A stretch of 64,000 bases of DNA, taken from NCBI GenBank assembly GCA_021018815.1, contig JAITYX010000002.1, positions 9,145,001-9,209,000 on the forward strand. Direction: 5' to 3'. The first letter of the stretch is position 1; each line of letters begins with the position of its first letter. The DNA comes from Talinum fruticosum (lineage: Eukaryota > Streptophyta > Magnoliopsida > Caryophyllales > Talinaceae). A model generated the notes under the pieces. The model did not search any database. It was not told the DNA's origin and saw only the letters and a list, made by a program, of their open reading frames with translations. Shown one piece after another: positions 48,245 to 62,070 of this stretch. Made by a program: the position numbers and the translations under genes.

Positions 48245-50044
48245 CTTGTAGTCCCCATGATGACGTGGCTGGTTTAGCAAATATCTCCGAGTTGTGGAAG
48301 TCATTGCTGACAATGAGGAAGGCCAGAGTCCACATGCGATTTTGAACGAAAGCTGAGAGCTCAAATTGTTAAAGGAAGGAAACAAAGAGCGAAGTGGCAG
48401 AAACGACTGAAGAAAGTGATTGAAATGGTGTGTTTTGGGTGGTAAATGCATGAAATGGTTGCCTTCAAAACACCAGTTTATCTGTTGGTTTCTGAAGGTG
48501 ATAGTTTTGCCCATCTTCTCAATATTGAAAGTTTTTGAAGGATTTAATAACCCACATCAATTATCCAGCGTTGGTGATTTGAGAGTATAGCTGAGATCCT
48601 TATTCTCAATATTAAGATTTCAGTTATTATTCACCTTTTTTTTAATGACCTTTATATTGTCAATTATTATTTGTCATATATTTACCCCTTGAAAAATAGT
48701 AGTATAAGTCACAAGGGCCACTTGACAGTTGACACATGATCACATACGGCTGTTACGTGATTGTCCAACTGTCTAATTTCAGTTGACGCTGCACAAACCA
48801 CAGGTGTCCAGGCACCTTGTTTTTTTTTTCTGGGGGGGACAGCTATACAAATTATGCATAACTTCGGGTCTATTTATAATTATCGTATATAATATTTTGT
48901 TTTAGAATTTTAAATTTTACTTCTATTTTCAGTGGTGTCTCTTTTCTAAAATAATTAAATTCTCTCTCTATACAGTGGGCAAATTGGTATAATTAAATTC
49001 TCTCTCTATGTAGCGGGTAAAATGGTTGTAAACCGACATTCTTTTTCTTAGATTTTAAGAGGCTTACTTTGTAGGCTATTAATTTTCAACGTATGATAAC
49101 CCCTAAATTTGGACATTGTAACTCGCCTGATAGCTTGTGGTTGTTTTTAGACACATATAAGATGGTGCTTACAAATCATTTCTTCTTTTATTCCGTTTTA
49201 TATGTGTTAGTCATATACCTAGCAAAACTAACCCGAATCGAACGGGTCAATCCGAACAATCCGAAATCCAAACCAAACCGACATCCAAAATAGTTGAACC
49301 GATTTTGACCCGAAACCGAAATGAACCGACCCGAACTAACCTGAACCGAACCGACCCGACCCGAAATCTAATGAACCCGATTCCGACTTGAACCGAAATG
49401 ACCCAAACTGGAACCGAACCGTCTCGAACCAAATCGGACCCGAATCGATTTAAGCGGAATAAAAGTGATCCAACCCACGGTTTTTATTGGATCTCTCGGG
49501 ATGGACTTTTGTACCTATAGTGGTACATTTTTTTTTGTGGCTACAATTTTGAATTGATTTTGATCCAAAAGTGACCTAATTACGATCCGAAATTAACCCA
49601 AATCAAACCCAAACCTGACCCGAATAGATTGACCCGAAGTTAAACCGAACCGAAATTGACCCGAACCGAAACCGAACAAACTCGAACGAGATCGACCTTA
49701 AGTTGACCCGAACCGAAATTGACCCGAACCCGAAACCGAACCGGATCCGAACAAGATCGAGCCGAAGTTAACCCGAATCGAATGACCCAATTGCAGGATA
49801 TAGTTAGTCAACTTGCTTACATATACAAAGAAAAAGAAATTAATAATTTGTAACCACTCGCACATACGTGCTGAGAAAATAAGTAACATTTAAAGTTTTA
49901 ACGGAGTCACAATGTCTAAAACTTGTTTAAAAAATTGATAGGGTGAAAATAACCTTAGAAAGTCAACTTATTGAGATTCAAGGGAAAAAAAAGATTAATA
50001 TTTTATCATTCACTATGTCCCAATACTTTAATTCAGGACAAGGC
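48245..50044. other. Spacer with degenerate ACCCGAACCGAA satellite
   Basis: Begins with the 3' UTR of the WD40 gene. No gene is supported; the two minus-strand open frames at 49247-49889 are by-products of the repeat. Confidence 0.55.
49225..49790. repeat. Degenerate minisatellite of ACCCGAA/ACCGAA units
   Basis: Two blocks (about 49225-49470 and 49560-49790) of variably spaced ACCCGAACC, AACCGAA and TTGACCCGAA units. On the minus strand they translate as repeated RVGS and RFRF-like strings. The composition differs sharply from the AT-rich flanks. Confidence 0.85.
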
Positions 50045-50051
50045 TATATAA
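50045..50051 (+). promoter_or_regulatory. TATA box of BBE-like gene 4
   Basis: TATATAA about 43 bp upstream of the ATG at 50088, so the predicted 5' leader is very short. Confidence 0.5.
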
Positions 50052-50087
50052 CCTGCAAATCACCCCTTTCTGTCCTTTACTCTTGCG

Positions 50088-52252
<2,165 letters not shown>

Positions 52253-54740
52253 AAAACTATAGCTAAGAATAATAACTTTATTTAATTTTTCCATATTTTA
52301 GTTGGGTATAAAGAATAATATTAATTATGTAATTTTTTGTGTTTCATTATTGAATTTTGAATTATTTACCATATGCTCTTATATGGGAATTTTAGAAACA
52401 CAATTAAAAAGACTTATATCTTAAAAACTAACTTATAATAGTCCTATACTATTAAAAAAGCAAGTCTTGTGTGAAATTATTTTAAATAAAATATGTATTT
52501 TTTTTGTAACTTTTAATAATAATTAGGTTAATTAATTAGTAGTTTACGTTGAACCGAGTGATTCTCTATTAAAGTAACTAGTACTTTGGATGAACTAATA
52601 GTCATATCTAATTTTATGGGGTAAAATTGCTACCATATCGAGCACCTTCGTGTGCTCTGGAAGTATAGTCCATATAATTGCATGGATTTATTGAAGCGTA
52701 GGACCGAAGCACGAAGTAGGTCCTGGCGCATTTGGCATCCATGCAAAACTTTGATAAATAATTTTTGGAGTATACTTTCTTACTTGTGTGTTGGCACATC
52801 ACATGCCCCCATTTTGTGGTGCAAAATAAAGTACGTGCGATTTTTAAAAAAGTATTTCTATGAACAATACTCCAGAAACACGTTCTCAAATAGAAGAGTA
52901 TGAAAGCAATGTATGATGAAGGATGATGATGTAATGGCCAGGCCAATGAACCCTTTTTGTCCTTCTCCATTAATATGTGGTTGACACATACATACCTAAT
53001 TACAGTAATAGTAGTAGATATTTTCTGTAATTCTTAGGGATTGGAGTACAAGGATGAATTATTCAAAAACCCTATAAAGTACTTGCACTATCCCTAACCC
53101 TAAACAGCATATTCTTGGATTTTTGTTTTGTTTTGTTTTGTTTTTATAACAAACCCCTTTGCCCAATACTCAAAAAAATTTAATTTCTTAAATTTGTAAC
53201 TCCATTTCTATAAGTTTCACTCTACTCCACTCTTTCCCTAGCCTCATCCCACACTAACAATTCCATCGGCTATGTTGTTTTTTTGTTGAAAAATTGAAGT
53301 GCTAAAATGTAGGGATAAGTGGAGCTTTATAGGGGTGAGAATTGAAGTAGAAAATTTTGATTTTCCGTACAAAAAGAGGAAAATTTAAACAGGAATATTA
53401 TAGGATGGAGTATGATGGAGTCGAAAGGGTTGATTTTTTAACAAGGGCTTTTTTTATTTGAGGTGGGGAGAAATTAAAAACCCGTGTTAGACTAATAATG
53501 AGTGAAAATTTAAGGTTTTCTGTTAAGGGTTTTTTAACATTTCTCAAATATTGTGAAACCAATGAAGTACTTGATATAAATAACTAGACTGTAAACCTTA
53601 GAAATTATTAACTTCAGTCATCATGTCGAAAAAAAATTGATGTTATGAAAGTTTGTCAAAACCATGTGTGTTCTACATTTTCTCTAAATATATAATAGAA
53701 TTTTGAATCATTTGGGTGAACCTAGCTTAGGATCTTTTCTTTTGATTAAAAAAAAAAGCTTAGGATCTTTTCGTTTATTGACCTTTTTTTAATGTATTTT
53801 CTAGTTTTTCCATTTTCTCGGTACTTATTCTAATACCACTGCTTTTAACTTATTTCAGCTTCTTCCCGCCTGAGCATGTAACTTCTATTTTGTATTGATA
53901 CATTCCAAACTTTCAATTTCATCCGACACCTTCCAAACTTTCAATTTCATCCAACACCTTTCAATTTCTTTTGGTGTCCGATACATTCCTATTTATAAAA
54001 ATAAAACATAAAAAAACGTTTCTTTAAGATTTTCTATTTTCTTGTATTTCTGATAACTTCAAACAGTTCAATTCATATTAAAGAAATTATTTAGAACACT
54101 AAATTTTCTAGTGAGTTGAAGTCAAGTCTTCAAATCAAATAAATTTCAATCAGTCATGTTCTACTTACATTCACTTCACCCTAAATTAGAAGAAGAGCAT
54201 GCATGAAAGTCCTCCAAGAAAAGGCAAGGATTTAAAAGTGGATGATTGTTGATGGAATTTGAGTGAGTCATTCACTCATCCATTTGGTTGTCACCCATCA
54301 TGGTTGTCAACATGTACATACCCTAATCTAGAAGAACCACCCTATGCGCTCACCGACAGCCCGGTGCAGGCACCCTGGATAGGGCCCGAGGTTGGATGCG
54401 GGGGGGTAGTTAATCCACTCAATTCATCTGCAGTCACCAGATCCAGATTCCAGGAAGACGATCTTCATTTCGGAAGTATCAGTAGGCAGAAATAGTTACA
54501 CTATTTTATACTCATTGAGAATGAAGAATCCCTTAAACCACGGGATATGCCATATTTACATAATTTATCAGCATGATTTACTGAATTCCACCATTGCATC
54601 TCAATCCAAATGTACAGGAAATTTTTCGGGTGATATATGTATAAGAATGCCTACGAAGTTACGACCATGCATCGAAAAGGCACGAGGTAACTAGCGTATC
54701 TGCTTAAAAATGCATTGCAGAAGGCAAGGAACTTCTGAAT
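52253..54740. other. Spacer downstream of BBE-like gene 4 and the invertase
   Basis: No gene supported. The part near 54250-54740 is GC-richer and may be 3' UTR of the minus-strand invertase. Confidence 0.45.
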
Positions 54741-57700
54741 TCAGACTATATATGTCTTCTTTTCACTCTTGGGACCCCGCTTCCTTCTTGGGTTAGAACC
54801 AATCATGCAAGAGAAGGCGTTGAGAAGCTCAGTGTCTTCATCAGTTATCAACATCTGGGCAGCATTTGGGTTGGCAAGAAGGAGCTTCGAGACAAGGTAT
54901 CCTGCAATGGACCAAGTCTGGTATAGCCGTGCTTGTTTACCAACGAACTTTGCTCTTTTTGTGTCATAATATTCAGGCCACCTGTCCAATGGTAAGCGTT
55001 TCTCAGCTACCTGAACAGCCCTTGCCGCAATTTCGGGTCTATTCATCTTTATACATGCGACCGTAAGCTGTGAAAAAAAAAAATTAAGAGTTCGTCACAA
55101 TAATTGATCACAACATCAATCTAAAGCAAACTTAGGCTAAGCAACTTAACTAGCTGAAGAGCATGGAGACTCAGCTACCATTCATAGGCTGTTGGGTTCA
55201 TATAAGCACGATAAATCTGACCCCTTATAGGCAAACCTGTCCCAAACAAACAAAAGCTAGATCCTACTGAAACCAGAAATAAGACCACAGACAACCAGAA
55301 TCTGGCCCAAATCTCAATTCAACCCAAATCAAGCCAACCCATAATTTATACGGCCAATATCAACCCCATTTTCTAGATGAGTTTGTCGGAGAATCCAACA
55401 ACCGAATCCAAAACCAACGAAACCGATACCAACCTGAATGACACACTTATGAGGTATAGGACTATAGACCCATTTCAGAAGACTTTGCTTTCTAATTATA
55501 TGAAGAGACCGCTCACAAGAAAAATAGAATCTCCTTCAAAATTCAGATATTGTACACAAATCATATACATCGCTGAGATAATCACATATAGGAAGGTTGC
55601 ACATCAAAGGACAAACATAATCATGCAGATATGGAACTGCAGAATAAGAGACAATAATTTGCTAACCTGCCAGAGCAATGTTGGCCAGGAGCCAGCATTG
55701 TGATATGACCATGGCCTGCATGACCAAAGTAAAGGTTACATAAGGAATCTACAGCTAACAGTCTAACACGACAAGTACCAATAAAGTCATCAAGATAGGA
55801 GTCATACGTATTCTTGGGATCACTCCCAGTAATAATTTGCCATTCCTGACCTTCAAGAGCAGGATAGCATATCTTCAATGGCATGTCAGCCACTAGATCT
55901 ACCCATTTGGCTTCAAGTAGATCCAAAATGGCATGGGACTGGTCCTTTGTAGCAAGACCACTTACTACTGACCACAGATTTCCAAGGGAGAAGAATCGAA
56001 AATCCATGTGCGCTGGTTGCAGATTACCAATCAGATAACCTCCTTTGTCTGGCATCCATTCAACTAGCCAAGGGGAAATCTGATCAGGATAGATATTGAA
56101 TTTGTTGACAGCATCGTAGGAGTATTCTTCTGTCTTGTAACGATATATTTCATTGAGTTTCTTCATATCAGTCCAATAATATTCTCTTATATGAAATGAC
56201 AATGCAACCAAACGATTATTCAGCGCACGTATGAGATCAGCAGATCCATCCTCTGGGGCAAGCATTTCACGTGCACAAAGTAATGCAGAATAAAATAGTG
56301 CCTGATAAAGCAAATACCATTTCAGAACATGACTCAGAATTTTCAGACATAAAAAGGACTGAGATAAAAGGACAAAATAACATTGAATGCAGACCAGCTT
56401 TCTACTGCTTATCTCATGATCAACATCTTTGGTCCATTCTTTAATCTATTTTTTTCCTTTCTTTGGGGGCCGAGGATAGATGATGGGGGATCCTTAATTT
56501 GTTGTTTCACCTCATTGGGACTTGGGAGAGGCTCTTCTTACCCTTTTGTTTACTTGTTTCTTTAATAATTTTGCTTTTCTATATGTACATCATAAATGAT
56601 GAAAGCTAGACCATCCAATCGAGCTCTTTATATCTCACTCATCATTTCAGCCACCCCTTCTTCTCCTTTGCTCCTTGTATTCTTGGCCCCTTTGAAGACC
56701 AGGTGATATTATGCCTGAAACTAGCATAAAAACTTAGGCAGATTGCGCAAGTGGATTCAAAATAATAATTTCTTTGGTGTGTTTCACACATTTATTAGCC
56801 ACCTCTCTGAAGCTTAGTTTCCTGATGGATAGAAGTCACAAGAGTACTCAATTCCAAAAGTTTCCACTCAGAGGAACAGACTCATTTATTAGCTAACGTT
56901 TTAATAATTAGTCTTGCATAACTCCGCACAACCCCTTGTCACAGCAAACTACTTTTCATATAAACCAAGATGTAGCTTCCACAAATGAATGTGACATGGA
57001 GTGATTATTACCTGTATTTCTAAAGGATGACCATGTATTCCCATCCGACGATCTATCATGCACGAACCATCCGTAACTAATAATGTCGGGAACATATCAA
57101 AACCATCAGCAAGACATAATCTTAAAATCATCTTAATCCCAGTCTGCACATCAATTCTTTCCTGAAGAGAGAGATCTCCAGAGCATTTTCCATATGCACG
57201 AAGTAATATAATCCACCACAACCCTGAAAAGTCGCATCAAGGAATATTTAATTGAGTACAACTAGACCAGACAGTGCAGAAACTTGCTCAAATGGATAAA
57301 CCACATTACCAGAATCAACAGGTGCTACACGTCCAATTGCTGCCTCTCCAAAGTCAGGGTCCAAAATATCTTCAGTTGCAGACTCATCACCGTCAAGAGG
57401 AATGGTGCGAACCTTAAAACTAGCAGGCATTAATCCTTGACCAGGACTGTGGCAATCCATTGTTTTCTCCCAGCTCTGGAGACAGGATAGTAATTACAGT
57501 TAATCAATCATTAATATAGCTGACAAATCATGTCAATAGACCATTTGATAAGGGAACAACAATTTAATTAAATTAGCAGCTTCCACGACAATATATAGCA
57601 TTATCCATGACAGAGTGCCAAATTGATGAATCTTATCAAAGACACAGAATCTTTAGATTCTATAATAGGCCAGCTGGCCACTTAGATCAAGACAACAGTC

Positions 57701-59686
57701 ATTATAGGTCACTGCATATTCAAACAGTCTTAAGTGGGAGTTGATACATTGATAGGGCAAAAGGAAAGGTGATCAAGAAACGACTCAAGTTACAAAGCTG
57801 CAACTATCAATAGTATAATTCTAGATAGTAGGGTTGAATGTAGCCTTCTCCATAAACCTTATCCTAAACAGAATACAGTCAACTCTAGTGATCAACACGC
57901 CATCTTTTACTGCAGATTTTTATCCAATATATTTTTCCCAAATTCACTTCAGAAGATCTGCCAATACGTGATAAGGGTTTGTCCAAAGCAGAGCAAATCA
58001 ATACATCACTCGAATATTCAATGTCAGGAATCACATTATTAAAAAGACTACTTGGCACTTCAGTTCCTTGCACTTCTTCACAGGTACGAAACTAATACCA
58101 CTTGTATTGTTCAATACTTGTGTAAGACCAGCAGATAGCTTCTATATATTCATACTTTACACTTCCCTTTCCCAGCTCCCTGTAAGTTTTCTTTGAGCGT
58201 AGGATTATCAGATGTTTCACCTTGAATAACCCTCAGATTTTATTGTGATCAGAATCTCCACCTCAACATCTTCCATTCATAACCCTCAGCCTCACGTTAC
58301 TTCAGACTTATTGGAGACTCAACAACATTCTGCATAGATAATCCCATTTCTCTTCTAATATGAAAATCCCTCAATATGCAGCACTGATTATGCGGCTTGG
58401 AGTATATGCTGTTGCTTTCTACATTCACTGCTGCCACCGAGGCAGTAAGCCATGTCACTAGAGCACCAAGAAAACTCACCAAAAAAAGATAAATAAATAA
58501 AAATTATGAAACTACTGTTGTGCACACTTAATTTCTTGTCTCAAGATCTTATTTGTCTGTTCAGACCCTTCCAGCCCTCAAAAGACCCTAATCCAGTAGG
58601 ATCAACACTCCATTACCGTATTCCCAAATCAGCACAAGATTAAATCTATCAAGTTGACAACATCCATGACACGCAGTACTATAGTAATAGTGTTGAGATG
58701 AAAGGCAGCTATCTGCCTTAAACTAAACTGTCTGGGAATTCAACCTTTTTCACAGCCAAGAGAAAGCATTCTTGATACTCGTGCCCTACACAGAAGGCTA
58801 TAACAATTGATCCAAAATAATATATCGGTGAAGAAGGATACAATCTCATAGAAATTTAAATAAAAACCTATAAACTTGAAGGCCTATCAAGTCAATCTTC
58901 TATCACTTTGGAATGCCAAAAAGCTAGATACTTATACATGTTGACTTCAAAAAAACAAAAAATCAGGGTGACACATACCTGCAACTGAAGTGTGTGAAGG
59001 ATGAAGTTGCGGACAATATCATATTCTCCCTTCAAAAGAAAAGCTACTCCGGAAGGTATGAAATCACGTATGAAGACTTGATCATAATTCAAAGCATCAG
59101 AAGATGTAGGGTCCATAGCAGCAATGGTTCCTACAGGGCTACCGCAATAGGTGACAACGGATTCTTGTAATAATCTCCAAGCTTCCTCTTCAATAGGGTC
59201 AACAGTGACCTTGTGCAAAGCGTTCCTATGAGTCTGTGATTTTCCAACACTCCGACTAGATACAGTACGTTCTTTTTCTCCTTGCGATTGCTCAACATCT
59301 TGAAGCTCCAAAACATTTGGCCCATTCACAATACTGCCAAGTGCATTACGTGTCTTCTCATTATCCACGTACCATGTCCCACTGCCCTCCACTGCTGTCG
59401 GCCCATTAACACTTTCAGCAGGTTGGCAACAACAAACTTGTGTTTTAGAAAGGTTATGTCCGGGGATTCTGTATAAGGCATCCCTTAGCCCCTGAAACCT
59501 TATTAAGCTCTTCTGCAAACTCGAGTGATAAACTGGCTGCACCCAGATTGAACCCCTCTTCTGTATGCATCTTTTACGAGGTTTAGAAAATAATGATGCG
59601 TTTGGTTTGCTTATGTGTGTACCCGGACAGGCAACATGAGGTACAGTTCCACCGAAAATTTGCATAAGTGCTTCAGAAGTGACCAT
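54741..59686 (-). CDS. INVE: Alkaline/neutral invertase, plastid INVE type (GH100)
   Basis: Hydrolyses sucrose to glucose and fructose. The long N-terminal extension rich in Ser, Arg and Lys and the INVE-like sequence suggest a plastid enzyme. Six coding exons: 59686-58979, 57475-57310, 57223-57012, 56301-55808, 55715-55667 and 55067-54741, all GT-AG and in phase, 1956 nt (651 residues). Conserved GH100 stretches: [69 protein letters not shown] then [12 protein letters not shown] (catalytic Asp), [72 protein letters not shown] and [20 protein letters not shown] (catalytic Glu). One oddity: HNAGSWP where the family usually has HNGGSWP or HNGGAWP. An upstream non-coding exon is likely. Confidence 0.93.
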
Positions 59687-60470
59687 CAGATAACCACTTT
59701 ATCGAAGATCGTCTGCAAAACCGAGTGCCATTCCGATGTCACTAATAAATGCAACTCAAGTTATCGTTACAGCAAAGTACGCATTAGAAATAGCTGTATT
59801 TTCATTAGCTCTAGTGTGTTTTGCCTTCAAGCCTTTGATCACTAGTATTTAACCTCAAGAGAACAATCAACACAAACGATATAGAGTCGTGTACTTCTCA
59901 ATCTATCTTTTAAAACAATCACAGAACACAACCTTATAGTTAAAGGTTCCTCAGATCATTTAAACCGGAATTTGCAATGGCCAAATTTAGGTCAAGAGTT
60001 CAAAATATCAGATTCAGTTGTAAAGTGTAAATGTACATAAATGCGATCTCTACTTACTTTCAAACCCTACTCCATTTAACCACAATCTACAGACTTCAAC
60101 TAATTACATTAAAAATGACATCAATAAAAAAAAGGCCGAAATGGGTTCAACAAAATGTGCGCAAATAAGCAACAAGATCGAACCTTGACGAACCACAAGA
60201 AAAATGAACGCCCTAAATTTCCCACTGATTTGGTAGAAATTGAAACCCACAAGTACGAAAATAGTCATCTAGGAGTGAAAATCCTGGAATGATTACTGAT
60301 AAAAAATAAAAAAAAACCCTACTTCTGGACAAAATCAAAGAGAGAAACTTGTTACCTGATAGAAATGGAGATGGAATCGAATTGTGGAGAGAGAATGGCG
60401 GAGAGGAATTCTGAGAAATGAAGGACCAAAAATCCAAATGCTGATAAAGTAGAAATAATCTTTGCTGTAA
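59687..60470 (-). other. 5' UTR of invertase with UTR intron
   Basis: A donor-like TATCAG/GTAAC at 60356/60355 and an acceptor TTTTGCAG at 59713 fit a 5' UTR intron of about 640 bp, leaving a short leader (59712-59687) before the ATG. Inferred from splice signals only. Confidence 0.5.
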
Positions 60471-62070
60471 ATATGAACACGAAGCTTATTTATACCCTCA
60501 AATCTTAATTTTCTTTAAAACAAAAATCTCTCATATCTAATCTAAAGTAATTATTAGTTACAATGTAGTGGATAAGATTACACTTAGCAGTTTCGGCAAC
60601 CATCACGTTTACGGAATCTAGTCGAATTGAGTCCACTTTAATTTCTTTTTGTAAATATATCATACCATATTTTTATATATATATTATAATATTGATTAAT
60701 TTGAACATTTATATTATATATGAATATGATCTTATTGCTCTTTTTTAATTTGAAAAACACATTATAATGAAATACAAATATTGTTTTTTTTTCCTACGAA
60801 ATGCCCTATTAAGAAGAAAATTAAAAAAGCTAAATTTAAAGATGAAAAGAAACTCAATTTCAGTAATAAAAATATCAATTTACAGTCACCAAGATTATTG
60901 CATAAAATATACATAAACATGAGATATTTAATTGCAATAAAAATCAAACTTTAAAAATAATAGTAACAAAATAGTTGAAAATAATATAATGTTTTAATTA
61001 TTGCTAACTCATTATAAATTTAGTCCAGTGAATTTTAGATTAGACTATATTTCATAAATAGCAAAATTTATTATTATTATTTTTTTTTTGACATCCAAAG
61101 AATTTTCCTTAAATCTAAAAATAAACACAAAGAAGAAACCCAACATCATTTAACTCAATTTCCCAAAAACAAAAACCCTTTTTTTTTTTTTGAATAAAAA
61201 AGAAGGGGGATTTTACCTTAAAAGAAGGGAAAGTTTTTTTCTTTTTATTTTCAGTGTCCGAATTCACTGGAGAAACGGGCGCAGCTCTGGACAACTCTCC
61301 TCTTTATTCTTTAATTTTTTAAAAATCTTCTTTATTGACGTCATCTCGAAATGACTTCATCTGCCCCTCATAATTTTGAAAATCCTTCCTCTGACAAACT
61401 CTAATATCCTTTTTAACGTGCTGTCACGCCAAGGGCATTTTCGACAACGTGAGCAAAACATTTTCGAGGGAAATGGGGAACCAAAATGGAAAAAAAAAAA
61501 AGAAAAAGAATTTTTTTCTCTCTCTCTCTCACTCTCCTCTGCGCTTTTCCCCTTCTTCGCCTTGAAGCTGAAACGTCCCAGTCTTATGGGTTGGCCTTTC
61601 ATCTAATGATCTGAACCGTCCGTTCTCCTCATCCAACGGATCTCATAAGTCGGCTAATAGTTATTCAGTGATTTCTACCACCATAAACCCTAGATAGATT
61701 CTTTCAGCTCTTCCCTCACTTTTTCTCTCTCCTCTTCCACAACTACAATTTCCCCAACATCCCCATAAACCCTAGATCCATCCGCGGATCGGTTTCTCTC
61801 TCATCGTCGAAGATCTCGGAGGTCATTTTCAGCGGGACTAGGCGATTTTGAATTCTGGGCTTCTTCCGATTCTGATTGGGATTTCCTGGGTGAAAACTGA
61901 CCAAAAAAAGGGAAAATCGATGGTTTCTGATTTTGTTTTCCTCTCTCATAGTGAGGTTCTTGCGGGATTACTTGGTGAAGCGTCGAAATCGGAGTTGTTC
62001 GTTGAATCGTCGAGTTTGACCCGGTGAGTCGGAACGGTCTAACTCGGTTTCCCGAAAATATCTGACGCCG
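60471..62070. other. Head-to-head promoter region and EPL 5' UTR
   Basis: Divergent intergenic region between the invertase (-) and EPL-like gene (+). AT-rich to about 61250, then GC-richer with CT-rich stretches (about 61515-61545) and several AAACCCTA telo-box-like motifs (near 61685 and 61767). The EPL 5' UTR probably starts around 61640. No other gene seen. Confidence 0.5.

Noticed and set aside
49247..49889. Minus-strand repeat-protein frames with RVGS and RFRF strings
   Set aside because: They are explained by the degenerate ACCCGAACCGAA satellite.
52614..52970. 118-codon minus-strand frame in the spacer after BBE-like gene 4
   Set aside because: Mixed composition without a domain, signal peptide or supporting promoter or splice context.
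54259..54495. Open frame in the GC-richer stretch downstream of the invertase
   Set aside because: No family resemblance; more likely untranslated sequence of the invertase transcript.
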